Virus record (IMG/VR): IMGVR_UViG_3300027754_005427
Location: 22,927-86,926 of that record
From: a virus
Direction: 5' to 3' (one strand)
Length of the DNA: 64,000 nucleotides
The position numbers and the translations under genes are program-made. The notes under the pieces are model-generated. The model saw only the letters and a program-made list of their open reading frames with translations, ran no database searches and was not told the origin of the DNA. Positions 25,350 to 34,768 of the stretch are shown piece after piece (position 1 is the stretch's first letter; each line of letters opens with the position of its first letter).

Positions 25350-26231
25350 ATGTCAAAAATAAAATTAACTATTGGTTGGGCTTGTCATGATGATGCAGAA
25401 GGTAGCTTTTGGACTGCTAGTGCTTTGAGACTTTATCATTTAGGTAATTCAAGAATAAGAAGCGATATTCAAATACTAGTAATAGATGATTATCCAAAAA
25501 AAACAGAAGGCTTAAATAATTTAGTTAATATTGTTGGAGGCAAATATGTTCATCAGCCTAAAGGAAAAGGCCCAGCACATGCTAAAAATTCTGTTTTTGA
25601 ACATGCAGATGGTGAATATGTTTTATTGTTAGATAGCCATGTTATTCTTCAAAATGGTGCTATAGATTATATCTCAAAGGGAATTAATAATAATACAATT
25701 AAAAAAGATATGTGGTGTGGCCCACTTTTAAATGAAAACAAAGATGTTATTGCAACTCATATGGAAGCAAAGTGGCGTGGAGATTTCTTTGGTGTTTGGA
25801 GAATTAGAAATCCTTTGCAAAAAGTTTTTGAAATTCCAATGCATGGCACTGCAATGTTTTTAATGAAAAAAGAATATTGGCCAAAGTTTAGTAATAACTT
25901 TAGCGGATTTGCTGGTGAAGAAGGTTATATCCATGAAAAAGTAAGAAATAACGGTGGGAAAGTATATTGTCATTCAGCTTTAGGATGGATACACAGATTT
26001 TTAAGAAGCAAGCCTATTACTTACACATGTACTTTAGAAGATAAAATTTACAATTACTTAATTGCTTTTTATGAAACAGGTAAAAATCCACAAGCAGTAA
26101 TTAATTTCTTTTCTAAAACACAACCAGAACCAGTAATAAATACGGCTAGGAACCAAGCCCTAGCCGTTTATTCAGATTTATTAAAAAAGTTTTCTAGTCT
26201 TACTGATGTCCCAGATATAGAACCAGATTAA
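25350..26231 (+). CDS. GT-A glycosyltransferase (GT2/GT27-like)
   Basis: 293 residues. IQILVIDDYPKKTEG and GKGPAHAKNSVFEHADGEYVLLLDSHVIL form the nucleotide-binding half; the D-S-H triplet replaces DxD, as in polypeptide GalNAc-transferases. MHGTAMFLMKKEYWPKF and FAGEEGYIHEKVRNNGGKVYCHSALGWIH are the acceptor-side and conserved C-terminal motifs. A DxH enzyme that modifies protein Ser/Thr would fit with the Thr-rich collagen-like fibres downstream, but this is inference. AGAAGGA precedes the ATG. The stop overlaps the convergent RCC1 gene by four bases. Confidence 0.75.
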   Translation: MSKIKLTIGWACHDDAEGSFWTASALRLYHLGNSRIRSDIQILVIDDYPKKTEGLNNLVNIVGGKYVHQPKGKGPAHAKNSVFEHADGEYVLLLDSHVILQNGAIDYISKGINNNTIKKDMWCGPLLNENKDVIATHMEAKWRGDFFGVWRIRNPLQKVFEIPMHGTAMFLMKKEYWPKFSNNFSGFAGEEGYIHEKVRNNGGKVYCHSALGWIHRFLRSKPITYTCTLEDKIYNYLIAFYETGKNPQAVINFFSKTQPEPVINTARNQALAVYSDLLKKFSSLTDVPDIEPD

Positions 26232-27607
26232 GCCTTCCTGATTCCAAAGGTAGTCTCATATCCAGCGGAAACATATATCCAGTTGGTGTCTGCCATAATT
26301 GTTTGAACTGGGGATGATCTATTGTCGGCATCATCTACTCCCAATCGACCACTGCCATTGTCGCCCCAAACCCAACATGTTCCGTCATTCTTGATCGCAG
26401 CGGAATGCTCCTGTCCTCCGTCAACCTGCTTCCAATCAGTACCATATGTAACCGTTTGAATTGGTGAAGATTTATCGTCTGTTGTTTCATCGCCCAATTG
26501 ACCATTACCGTTACTTCCCCAAGTCCAGCATGTTCCGTCATTCTTGATCGCAATCATGTGATTGTCGCCACATGAAATTTGCTTCCAGTCAGTTCCTCCA
26601 GCTATGGTTTGAATTGGTGAAGATTTATCGTCTGTTGTTTCATCGCCCAATTGACCATAAGCGTTTTCGCCCCAAGTCCAACATGTTCCATTGTTCTTTA
26701 TTGCTGCGGTAAATTTTTCTCCACAAGAAACGGATTTCCAGTCAGTTCCGCCACAAACTGTTTGAACTGGTGATGATTTATTTATAATTGTGTTGTCGCC
26801 AATTTGACCCTTACCATTCCTACCCCACATCCAAAGAGTTCCATTGTTTTTTATTGCTGCCGTGTGATTACCACCAGAAGCAATCTGCTTCCATTCAGTT
26901 CCACCGCATACTGTTTGAACTGGTGATGATTTATCATCAGTTGTTTCATCACCGATTTCTCCATATTCGTTATAACCCCAAAGCCATAATGTTCCATCAG
27001 TCTTTATTGCAGCACAATGTTCGTAGTAGGTTCCAACCACCATTGTTTTCCAATCAGTTCCACCAGCAATTGTTTGTACTGGAGAAGATCTATAAACAGT
27101 TGTGTTATCTCCCAAACCACCATCGCTATTCTCACCCCAAGTCCAAAGTGTTCCATCATCTTTCAAACCAGCGATGTTGTAGTAGCCACAATTGATTTCA
27201 ACCCAATTGCTACCACCGCAAATAGTTTGAACTGGAGATGATCTGTTATCTGTTGTATTGTCGCCAAGTTCACCATTATCATTTGATCCAACACCCCATA
27301 CTGTTCCAACGATTGGTGTGACAGGAGTTACAGGAGGTGTTGGAGGCCCAAAATATATTATTTCTAAATTTATATTTGGTTGCACTTGATTAGCAACATA
27401 AAGGTTATAAACATACATAGCCTCTTTGCCATATAATGTAAATTCATCTCCATCTTTTAAAGAATAATCAACACCTTCAATATAAACAGTTTGATTTTTT
27501 AAATTATTCAAAATGTTATTGAAATTTTGATCAGGAACAAGCGTACTGTAAAGTTCCTCGTAATTAATTGTTTTTACTTTGAATGTGATTTTTGGTTGTA
27601 GTTGCAT
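26228..27607 (-). CDS. RCC1-repeat protein with a phage-specific N-terminal domain
   Basis: 459 residues. Residues 1-85 match the stand-alone protein at 18484-18780, and a Pro/Val linker (PPTPPVTPVTP) follows. From about residue 105, seven units of 50 residues repeat the pattern G-T-L/C-W-x-W-G-x-N-x-x-G-x-L/I-G-D-x-T-x-x-x-x-S-S-P-V-Q-T. This is the RCC1 (BLIP-II-like) beta-propeller signature with Gly/Trp positions conserved. Seven blades suggest one complete propeller. Its likely role is adhesion or receptor binding on the tail. It sits far from the other RCC1 genes (50433-64000) and has diverged from them. AAAGGA ribosome site. Confidence 0.8.
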   Translation of the reverse strand: MQLQPKITFKVKTINYEELYSTLVPDQNFNNILNNLKNQTVYIEGVDYSLKDGDEFTLYGKEAMYVYNLYVANQVQPNINLEIIYFGPPTPPVTPVTPIVGTVWGVGSNDNGELGDNTTDNRSSPVQTICGGSNWVEINCGYYNIAGLKDDGTLWTWGENSDGGLGDNTTVYRSSPVQTIAGGTDWKTMVVGTYYEHCAAIKTDGTLWLWGYNEYGEIGDETTDDKSSPVQTVCGGTEWKQIASGGNHTAAIKNNGTLWMWGRNGKGQIGDNTIINKSSPVQTVCGGTDWKSVSCGEKFTAAIKNNGTCWTWGENAYGQLGDETTDDKSSPIQTIAGGTDWKQISCGDNHMIAIKNDGTCWTWGSNGNGQLGDETTDDKSSPIQTVTYGTDWKQVDGGQEHSAAIKNDGTCWVWGDNGSGRLGVDDADNRSSPVQTIMADTNWIYVSAGYETTFGIRKA

Positions 27608-27676
27608 ATTTTTCCTTTAATAGAAATAGGTTATAATATTATTTATTAAAAATAGTCATTATTATTTATTAAAATA

Positions 27677-28576
27677 ATGACTATAATAAATCAAATGGGT
27701 AAAATAGCTTTAAAAAGACCAGGTGCATTAGGTGATATTATAATGAGTTTTAACTTTATTGAAAAGTTAAAAGAAAATCATGAAGTTTATTATTTTTGTC
27801 ACACTAGTAGTTTTAATGTTTTAAATAATTTTGTGACAAAAAATAAAATTGTTAATTTCCATGTTCTTGAAGATTATAAAGAAGAAGAATATGATGAAAC
27901 AATAAATTTAATTGGATATCCACTTCATGAAGGTTATCCACATGAAAAAATGAAAAAACATTTACTTCAATATTTATCAAATGAAATGGGAACTAATTTT
28001 TCATTTGATCAATTCGTATTAGATTTACCAAGTTTTCCTAAAAAGATTAAAAACAGAAATAGTCCTAGATATATTACTTTTCAAACTAAGACTGGTTGGT
28101 CTACATACAAAGAATGGTGGGGATGGCAAGATTTAATTAACTTAATAAAATATAAAAGACCAGATATTGAAATTTATCAAATAGGTGGATCTAAAGATCC
28201 ACAAATAGAAAATACAGATGGTAGTTTTTGCGGTGATTCATTTGAAGAAAATATTGCTGCTCAAGCATGGTCGAATATTCATATCGGATTAGACTCTGTA
28301 TTTAATCATACTACCAATATAAATTGGCGTAACAAAGGTAAAATAAAAAGCATTATACTTTTTGGATCTACACAAGCAGAAGCAAGCGGGTATCCACACA
28401 ATGAAAATATATCACTGGGATTATCTTGCCAACCATGCTTCAAAGAAGATCCAAGAATAAGCAGAGTTCCATTGGGATTATGTGACAATCCTCCAAATCA
28501 AACTTATGAAAATCCACAACATGCTTGTATGAAAGGCATTAAACCAGAAATGGTTTTTGATAAAATTAAATTATGA
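27677..28576 (+). CDS. Glycosyltransferase family 9-like protein
   Basis: 299 residues. IALKRPGALGDIIMSFNFIEKL is the heptosyltransferase-type start. PRYITFQTKTGWSTYKEWWGWQDLINLIKY, IEIYQIGGSKDPQIE and ENIAAQAWSNIHIGLDSVFNHTTNI are the C-terminal donor-domain blocks, with SVFNHTTN in the place of SGxxHLA. Two cysteine-containing loops near the end (LSCQPCFKE, LGLCDN, HACMKG) are unusual for the family and may bind a metal. Its stop overlaps the start of the 802-residue fusion gene (ATGA). Confidence 0.7.
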   Translation: MTIINQMGKIALKRPGALGDIIMSFNFIEKLKENHEVYYFCHTSSFNVLNNFVTKNKIVNFHVLEDYKEEEYDETINLIGYPLHEGYPHEKMKKHLLQYLSNEMGTNFSFDQFVLDLPSFPKKIKNRNSPRYITFQTKTGWSTYKEWWGWQDLINLIKYKRPDIEIYQIGGSKDPQIENTDGSFCGDSFEENIAAQAWSNIHIGLDSVFNHTTNINWRNKGKIKSIILFGSTQAEASGYPHNENISLGLSCQPCFKEDPRISRVPLGLCDNPPNQTYENPQHACMKGIKPEMVFDKIKL

Positions 28577-30981
28577 AAGAAACATCTAAGTGTCAAGAAG
28601 GAAGAAAAAAAGCAGGTCATTTTGATCTATATTTAAAAGGAAAAGGAATTGACATTGGCTGTGGCGATGACAAGTTAATAGTAGAACAAGGTACTGTAGA
28701 TTGTTGGGATTTAAACAATGGTGATGCAATGTTAATGGAAAGCATTGCAAATGATACTTATGATTTTGTTTATTCTTCACATTGCTTAGAACATTTAAAA
28801 AATGTTGAAATAAGTCTTTATAATTGGTTTAGAATACTTAAAAAAAATGGACATCTATACTTCATAGTTCCAGAATATATTCTTTACGAAAAAATGACAT
28901 TTCCATCTATATTCAATAAAGATCACAAACAAACATTTTCATATTACATCACAAAAGAACAAGTAAAAAGAAAAAATCATTATCATTATACAGATATAAT
29001 TAAAATAATTGAAAATCTAAACATGGAAGTTGAAGTTTCAAAACTAGAAGATGATAACTACGATTACAGTAAAGGAACCGCTGGAGATCAAACTTTAGAC
29101 GATGCATCGGCACAAATTTTATTTGTCGCAAGGAAAAAAGAAAAAACTCCAGTTAGTCAAATGAGAGCAGATGATTGGGTTTTAACTCGTCATAAAAAAG
29201 GATATTTTGTTGATGCTGGCTGTTGTGACGGTGAAAATATAAGCAATACTTACAAGCTTGAAAAATTAGGTTGGAATGGAATATGCATAGATGTTTTTCC
29301 AAAGAATTTTGAAAGAAGACCCAATTCTAAAGTTGTTAATGCTGCACTTTATGGAATAAAAGATTTAGAGTTAGATTTTACAATATCAAAATCTCCAGAA
29401 ATAAGTGGCATCACTGATTATCTTGGAAAGCAAGGAACAGCAGCTTATACTGGGTGGAAGCCATATGTAGACAAAACCATTAAAGTAAAAACTCAATTAT
29501 TACATGAAATATTAGATGCAAACAATGCACCTAACTTTATTGAATATTTAAGCATTGATATTGAAGGAGTAGAATTAGAAGTATTACAAACTTTTCCTTT
29601 TGATAAATATAAATTTGGTTGTATTTCTTTAGAACATAATTATGATGAGCAAAAAAGAAATTTAATAAAAGAACTTTTAGCAAGAAACAATTATAAATTT
29701 TTCAAACAAGAAAAAGCAGATGATTGGTTTTACTATGATGAAGATAAAAATACAACTATAGTTGAAGATAAAAATCCTACTATAGTTGAAGATAAAAAAC
29801 CAGCTATAGTTGAAGATAAAAAACCAGCTAATGATGCAAGAGAATTAACTTTTGAATTTGTAAAAAGTAAAAAAATTGGTTTATGCATGATCGTCAAAAA
29901 CGAAAGCAAAATAATTGAAAGATGCTTAAATAGTGTAAAGCCATTAATTGATTATGTTTGTATTACAGATACTGGATCAACAGACAATACAATTCAAATT
30001 ATTAATGATTGGTGTAAAAATAATAATATTGCTGGTGAAGTTACATGTGATCCTTGGATTAATTTTGCACATAATAGAAGTTTAGCATTAGAAAAAATTA
30101 GAAAAATACAAGATATTGATTATGCTTTAATGATTGATGCAGATGAAATTTTAATGTACGAAGAAAATGTAAATTTTTCAAAAATAAAAGAAAGTTTAAA
30201 CTGTGATCTTTATAATATAACTTGTAAACTTGGAAGTGTAGAATATGCAAGAACATCAATTACAAAAAATGATATGCCTTATTTTTACAAAGGTGTTGTT
30301 CATGAATATTTAGAGTGCAAAGAACACATTAAAACTAGAGAAACAATAAAAGGAATTTATAACATTCCTTTTCAAGATTCTGCTAGAAATCAAAACATAG
30401 AAAAATATCAACATGATGCCAAAATTCTAGAAGATGCTCTTAAGACAGAAACAGATCCTTTTTTAATTTCAAGATACACATTTTATCTTGCTCAATCTTA
30501 TCGTGATTCACTTGAAAAAGAAAAAGCAATTTATTGGTATAATAAAAGATCTAAATTGAAATTTTGGGATCAAGAAATTTACATTTCATTATATAAAGTA
30601 GCAAAGTTAAAAGAAGAACTTGAATATCCAGAAGATGACATCATCCAAAGCTACATGATGGCACATGAAGTAAGCCCAGAAAGAATCGAAGCCATTCACG
30701 GAGCAGTTAGTTTTTGCAGAAGACATGGAAGAAACCATCAAGCGTACACACTGGCTAAACACGCCATATCAATGCCTGTCAACAAAACAGGTCTATTTTC
30801 AGAAAATTGGATATGGGATTACGGAATACATGATGAATTTACAATTTCATGTTATTGGTCTGGTCATTACAAAGAAGGTTTAGAAGTATCCGAAAAACTT
30901 CTAGATAAAATTCCAGAAGAACAAAAAGAAAGAATTTTAAAAAATACAGGATATCTAAAAGAAAAATTAAATTCTAAATAA
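28573..30981 (+). CDS. Fusion: SAM methyltransferase + FkbM methyltransferase + GT2 glycosyltransferase
   Basis: 802 residues with three catalytic modules. Residues 1-190: class I methyltransferase (GIDIGCGDDKLIVEQ, YDFVYSSHCLEHL, WFRILKKNGHLYF). Residues 200-390: FkbM-type methyltransferase (YFVDAGCCDGENISNT, GICIDVFPKNF, EYLSIDIEGVELEVLQ). Residues about 394-420: a linker of four EDKxPxIV repeats encoded by 24-bp DNA repeats. Residues 430-800: GT2 of the SunS/TPR type (GLCMIVKNESKIIERCLNSV, ITDTGSTDNT, LMIDADEIL) with a helical repeat tail (FYLAQSYRDSLEKEKAIYWYNK). It may add and O-methylate sugars on one target in sequence. The gene is coupled to 27677 by ATGA. Confidence 0.85.
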   Translation: MKETSKCQEGRKKAGHFDLYLKGKGIDIGCGDDKLIVEQGTVDCWDLNNGDAMLMESIANDTYDFVYSSHCLEHLKNVEISLYNWFRILKKNGHLYFIVPEYILYEKMTFPSIFNKDHKQTFSYYITKEQVKRKNHYHYTDIIKIIENLNMEVEVSKLEDDNYDYSKGTAGDQTLDDASAQILFVARKKEKTPVSQMRADDWVLTRHKKGYFVDAGCCDGENISNTYKLEKLGWNGICIDVFPKNFERRPNSKVVNAALYGIKDLELDFTISKSPEISGITDYLGKQGTAAYTGWKPYVDKTIKVKTQLLHEILDANNAPNFIEYLSIDIEGVELEVLQTFPFDKYKFGCISLEHNYDEQKRNLIKELLARNNYKFFKQEKADDWFYYDEDKNTTIVEDKNPTIVEDKKPAIVEDKKPANDARELTFEFVKSKKIGLCMIVKNESKIIERCLNSVKPLIDYVCITDTGSTDNTIQIINDWCKNNNIAGEVTCDPWINFAHNRSLALEKIRKIQDIDYALMIDADEILMYEENVNFSKIKESLNCDLYNITCKLGSVEYARTSITKNDMPYFYKGVVHEYLECKEHIKTRETIKGIYNIPFQDSARNQNIEKYQHDAKILEDALKTETDPFLISRYTFYLAQSYRDSLEKEKAIYWYNKRSKLKFWDQEIYISLYKVAKLKEELEYPEDDIIQSYMMAHEVSPERIEAIHGAVSFCRRHGRNHQAYTLAKHAISMPVNKTGLFSENWIWDYGIHDEFTISCYWSGHYKEGLEVSEKLLDKIPEEQKERILKNTGYLKEKLNSK

Positions 30982-30986
30982 TTAGA

Positions 30987-31706
30987 TTATCTATTATAAT
31001 TTATAATGTAATCATTTTGATTTTTAAAATTAATATTTGCTGTGTTTATATTCTGGACATGGGTTTTCATTTTTGAATTTTGAAAACATATGACTTTAAT
31101 CAATCCAAGTATAATTATTTCTTTAGAATAATCTGACATAAATGCATCAACTTGTTTTTCTATTTTATTATGTAGCCTCAAAAGAGTTTCAGCACCATGG
31201 TTACTAAGTAAATACGCATGTGTTAAAAAAAATCTATCCACTATAGCTAAATTATTATTTAAAATTTGATATGGAGTCGTACTAGCCCATCCTAAATTTA
31301 TCATCCCCCATTTAATTTTTACTTCATTTACAACTTTGTTTATTTTTGAAAAAATATCTTCTGGTATTGTCGAATCATCTTCTAAAATCAAACAATAATC
31401 GCCATCTTTATTTTTTAAGCACTCCTCCCAACACTTCATATGACTCAAATAACAACCAACTGCACCTTCTGTCAAAGACTCATGAAATTTTCTTTTTTTA
31501 TTTTTAATCGCACTAATTAATTCTGTAGTGGCATCTATAGAAATTTTATTTTCACAAGCAAATTTATGCCACAAATCTCCTCTGCTATCAACTGCTTCTA
31601 TGAATTCCAATTTCCAATCATTATTCCATTGCTTAAGAAATTCATTTTTTCTCATGGAATCATCCTTGAGATTTATGACAAACGCACCTTTATAATTATA
31701 AAACAC
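30987..31706 (-). CDS. Glycosyltransferase family 25-type protein
   Basis: 239 residues from a GTG start at 31706, six bases after AAAGG. Motifs: GAFVINLKDDSMRKNEFL, SLTEGAVGCYLSHMKCWEECL and YCLILEDDSTIPEDIF, followed by WGMINLGWAS. GT25 includes LPS galactosyltransferases and collagen galactosyl/glucosyltransferases. The truncated gene at 1-461 is a close paralog. It is convergent with the 802-residue fusion. Confidence 0.85.
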   Translation of the reverse strand: MFYNYKGAFVINLKDDSMRKNEFLKQWNNDWKLEFIEAVDSRGDLWHKFACENKISIDATTELISAIKNKKRKFHESLTEGAVGCYLSHMKCWEECLKNKDGDYCLILEDDSTIPEDIFSKINKVVNEVKIKWGMINLGWASTTPYQILNNNLAIVDRFFLTHAYLLSNHGAETLLRLHNKIEKQVDAFMSDYSKEIIILGLIKVICFQNSKMKTHVQNINTANINFKNQNDYIINYNR

Positions 31707-31757
31707 ATTAACCTTTCACTATGTAAAACTGGAATATCTTAAGTTAAAATTAATACA

Positions 31758-32150
31758 CTAAACAATAGCCAAGTTTGTATCAATTGCCATTAATTCTTCT
31801 AGCACTATAGCAGTTTGAATTGCTTTTCTTTTAGTTGCAAATGAACTTGCCAACATTGATCTTGCATTACCATAGTTCAACATCAATGATGTCATTTTTT
31901 CTAAAGAATTAAAAGTTATTATAGAATCATCAATTGCAATTATTTTTGGCAAAGGCAATCCTAAACTAGAAGCTTCTTTTGCCAATGCATAAGCTCCAGA
32001 TAATAACGCAATATCATTTGCAGATATACCAATGCTAAAACCTTGGCCAGAATTCCATCCAGAATTTAATAGTTTTTTCCATTGATTGTTAAGTTCTATT
32101 AATTTTTTAATTCTAATAAAATATAATCGGAAGCTTTCTACAATACTCAT
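31758..32150 (-). CDS. Paralog of the C-terminal part of the virion protein at 57919-58482
   Basis: 130 residues from the ATG at 32150, which is preceded by AAAGG; an upstream in-frame ATG overlaps the sulfotransferase gene. The stretch SGWNSGQGFSIGISANDIALLSGAYALAKEASSLGLPLPKI aligns with IGWDSGRGYHLGISSSDVALLVGVFSLAKEAAALGLPLP of 57919-58482. KMTSLMLNYGNARSMLASSFATKRKA aligns as well. The shared domain is helical and lies in a tail-fibre cluster in the paralog. It is probably a virion or fibre-associated protein. Confidence 0.6.
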   Translation of the reverse strand: MSIVESFRLYFIRIKKLIELNNQWKKLLNSGWNSGQGFSIGISANDIALLSGAYALAKEASSLGLPLPKIIAIDDSIITFNSLEKMTSLMLNYGNARSMLASSFATKRKAIQTAIVLEELMAIDTNLAIV

Positions 32151-32160
32151 TTTTAAACCT

Positions 32161-32955
32161 TTAAACATTAATGTTAAATTTATCATAATAATTTGTTAAA
32201 TATTCTCCCAAAATTTCCTTTGGGCTTGTACTTGTCTTTTCTAATTTACTTCTGATTGCATGAAGATTATCTAATCCCCATGCTTTATCTTTAGTCTCTG
32301 CACAAACATTATCGATGTTATTAAAATTGTAATTTTTATATTCATCTAAACCAATAAAATCATATATCTTTTTCATTGTTTCAACTGGGGCTTGAACTAA
32401 ATCATCATAATTAACTAAATGCAAACATTCTAAATGATTTTTTATTCCATGCACAGTACTTTGATATGGATCAGAAATATATTCTTCCCATAATACTTTA
32501 GCTCTATTTTCTGTGCTAATGTGTAATCTTTTACTTCTCAATGTGTTGTCAACAAAATTATCTTCTTGCTTGTTATTTATAATCAATTTTATATATGATG
32601 TTATAACTTCACTAATTGGTCTAACAGTGCAAATTATCTTAGGATTAGAACTTACAAACATTTTTGCTGGAATTATATTTCTTGGCCAGCCTCTATGCTT
32701 ATCAAATACTACATCTGTTTTAAATTGATTGTAATAGGAATCAATTATAGCCTTGTAAACACCATTAGACAAGCCTTCTGCATCAAAAGTGTAGTTGGAG
32801 TTTAATTTAGAAAAAGCCTCGTTATTTAAGCATAACAAGTCCAGCAAAGGACTTGTTGGTGTAACTTTTATTTTTGAATTTTGACCTAAAATAGAACCAA
32901 GCAGCGTTGATCCACTTCTTGGTAATCCACTAAGGAAAAATATAGATTTTTTCAT
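32161..32955 (-). CDS. Sulfotransferase family protein
   Basis: 264 residues. FFLSGLPRSGSTLLGSILGQ is the PAPS 5'-phosphosulfate loop. KIICTVRPISEVITSYIKLI carries the 3'-phosphate R/S pair, and HLVNYDDLVQAPVETMKKIYDFIGLDEY is the usual C-terminal block. This is a second sulfotransferase, of a different subtype from 10251-10931. Its start overlaps the stop of the GNAT gene upstream (TGATG-type overlap). The substrate is unknown. Confidence 0.85.
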   Translation of the reverse strand: MKKSIFFLSGLPRSGSTLLGSILGQNSKIKVTPTSPLLDLLCLNNEAFSKLNSNYTFDAEGLSNGVYKAIIDSYYNQFKTDVVFDKHRGWPRNIIPAKMFVSSNPKIICTVRPISEVITSYIKLIINNKQEDNFVDNTLRSKRLHISTENRAKVLWEEYISDPYQSTVHGIKNHLECLHLVNYDDLVQAPVETMKKIYDFIGLDEYKNYNFNNIDNVCAETKDKAWGLDNLHAIRSKLEKTSTSPKEILGEYLTNYYDKFNINV

Positions 32956-33404
32956 GTTTTCACCATGTAAACTGCATTTAAACCATAATAATCAATAGTT
33001 TTCTGATTTTGAAATCCAAACTTATTCCAAAAGTTTTCAGATTCAAGAACAGACATAAGAACTTTTGGATTTGACTTTATTCTTAATACTTGATCGACCA
33101 AAGCAATTCCATATCCCTTACCTCGATGTGATTTTTCAACACAAAGATCATGAATGTAATGACAATCAGGACCTTCAACTTTTTTATAATTCTCATTTAT
33201 TGGGTAATATTCCCACAAAGTGTAAGGAAAAGAAATAATATATCCTACTATTTCCTTATTAATCTCACAAACGAAACAACCTTCTGGGTATCCTAATATC
33301 TTGGAACGAAAAGATTCACTACCCTCATAGTAATTATCAGGATAACTACTTGTTCCAATGTGATCTATGAAATCAAAATCTTCTTTTTTTGCATATCTAA
33401 TCAT
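32952..33404 (-). CDS. GNAT-family acetyltransferase
   Basis: 150 residues from the ATG at 33404, which lies four bases after TATAATAA and has no Shine-Dalgarno. A longer frame from 33443 adds only low-complexity residues. MIRYAKKEDFDFIDHI is the typical N-terminus, CFVCEINKEIVGYIISFP the central strands, and YIHDLCVEKSHRGKGYGIALVDQVLR the acetyl-CoA loop (R-G-K-G-Y-G). NFWNKFGFQN is the C-terminal FYxKxGF-like motif. The substrate is unknown. Confidence 0.8.
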   Translation of the reverse strand: MIRYAKKEDFDFIDHIGTSSYPDNYYEGSESFRSKILGYPEGCFVCEINKEIVGYIISFPYTLWEYYPINENYKKVEGPDCHYIHDLCVEKSHRGKGYGIALVDQVLRIKSNPKVLMSVLESENFWNKFGFQNQKTIDYYGLNAVYMVKT

Positions 33405-33464
33405 AGTTTTATTATAGCGTTTGATATATATATTGATATGCAAAATTAATAGGGAGTAATTGTC

Positions 33465-34424
33465 ATGAAATCATTTATGGAATATGTACAACTGAAAAAC
33501 GAAGGCTACTTTGATTTTTTCAAACCGAAAAAACCTGCTCCTGCTGGTGCTTCAACTGCTCCTACTGGTGCTTCAACTGCTCCTACTGGTGCTTCTGACA
33601 GAGAGAAAAAAAGAAAGCCTTTAGGTACTTATGATCCTTACACTGCCAAATATAGTCCTCTAACGAAAGATGGACCAAGCTATGTAAATGATAAGCGTAT
33701 GTCGCCTGATAAAGCAGCAGCAGCCGAAGATCAATATGATAAAAACAGTGCGACTGCATATCCTATAGAAAAACAAGATCCTGGCATGAAAGCATTAATA
33801 GACCAGGGCAATGCTGTGGATAAATTTAAAAAATTAGAAGACGATATTAAATATGGAAGATTTTCGTACGATACAAGCAATGTTCCAAAAATGATGCTTT
33901 TTATGTTGAATAATCATATGGATGGCAGCTATATGCCATTTTTCGGTTCTTTGGTAAAAAACAATGCGGTTAAAATGATTCCATATGATCTCGCTTTGAG
34001 AACTATGGAATTAAACTTTGGAAATAACTCAAGTACGATGGCACTTAAATCTTTTCTCGCAAGACATCTTATGGAAAAAACTCCAAGTAAAATACAAGGT
34101 TTAGAATCATTGGAGTTAATCAGACAAAGTTTAGTATCAACTGATAAATGGGCAAAAAGAATTTTACATACACCTGATTTCTTACAACACATAAAAGAAG
34201 AAGATATAAAAGACATTTTGTTGAAATTCTTTGAAAGAAGACCAGACTTGGCGAAGAAATATTACGAAGAAAATGGCGAAAGAATGCGACTTAATCAAAA
34301 GTACAAACAAGCAAATGACTCAAGATATCAGAAACCAAATGATATGGAAAATTTAATCTATTCCATGTTTGGCGGAAAAAACGAATCATTCAAGACACAT
34401 AAAAAATCACTATTCGAATGGTAA
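33465..34424 (+). CDS. Hypothetical protein with a capsid-targeting-like N-terminus
   Basis: 319 residues. MKSFMEYVQLKNEGYF follows the CTS-like layout, with an acidic residue before Gly where cleavage could occur (K-N-E/G, not a perfect L-x-E). A short linker holds 24-bp repeats encoding GASTAPT. Residues 90-310 are mostly helical (MMLFMLNNHMDGSYMPFFGSL, TMALKSFLARHLMEK, DILLKFFERRPDLAKKYYEE). AGGGAG precedes the ATG. It is immediately followed by another CTS-like gene with three bases between. It is a candidate internal head protein. Confidence 0.6.
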   Translation: MKSFMEYVQLKNEGYFDFFKPKKPAPAGASTAPTGASTAPTGASDREKKRKPLGTYDPYTAKYSPLTKDGPSYVNDKRMSPDKAAAAEDQYDKNSATAYPIEKQDPGMKALIDQGNAVDKFKKLEDDIKYGRFSYDTSNVPKMMLFMLNNHMDGSYMPFFGSLVKNNAVKMIPYDLALRTMELNFGNNSSTMALKSFLARHLMEKTPSKIQGLESLELIRQSLVSTDKWAKRILHTPDFLQHIKEEDIKDILLKFFERRPDLAKKYYEENGERMRLNQKYKQANDSRYQKPNDMENLIYSMFGGKNESFKTHKKSLFEW

Positions 34425-34427
34425 ACT

Positions 34428-34751
34428 ATGAACTTTAAAGAATGGCTACAAAATCGTGATCCCGAAATGTTGAATGAAGGCAAAAAACCATTCAAAAATT
34501 TCAACAAAGAAAAAAACCATCCAGAAGGTGGACTTAAACCATCATATGCCAAAAAATTAGGTATTCACGCAGGTATTGAAACTAAGCGTGAAGCCGAAAG
34601 AAAAGGCGGTGTTGATAAAATGTCTAAAAAAACAAAAGCTAGAAGAAAATCATTTTGTGCAAGAATGTGTAAAGCAGGAACAGAAAAAAGTAGAAATGAT
34701 CCTGAAAGCAAACAAAGAGCAGCTTTGAGAGTTTGGAAGTGCAGATGCTAG
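34428..34751 (+). CDS. DUF6321-like basic protein with a capsid-targeting-like N-terminus
   Basis: 107 residues. MNFKEWLQNRDPEMLNEGKK has the CTS layout and a perfect L-N-E/G protease-like site at residues 15-18. The rest is strongly basic and ends with TKARRKSFCARMCKAGTEKS..DPESKQRAALRVWKCRC. This RRKSFCARM...LRxWxC signature is found in a family of small phage and bacterial proteins (DUF6321-type). A DNA-bound protein released inside the capsid would fit. Its start is three bases after the preceding stop, so the two genes are probably co-translated. Confidence 0.65.
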   Translation: MNFKEWLQNRDPEMLNEGKKPFKNFNKEKNHPEGGLKPSYAKKLGIHAGIETKREAERKGGVDKMSKKTKARRKSFCARMCKAGTEKSRNDPESKQRAALRVWKCRC

Positions 34752-34768
34752 TTTTTAAGGATAATTAA

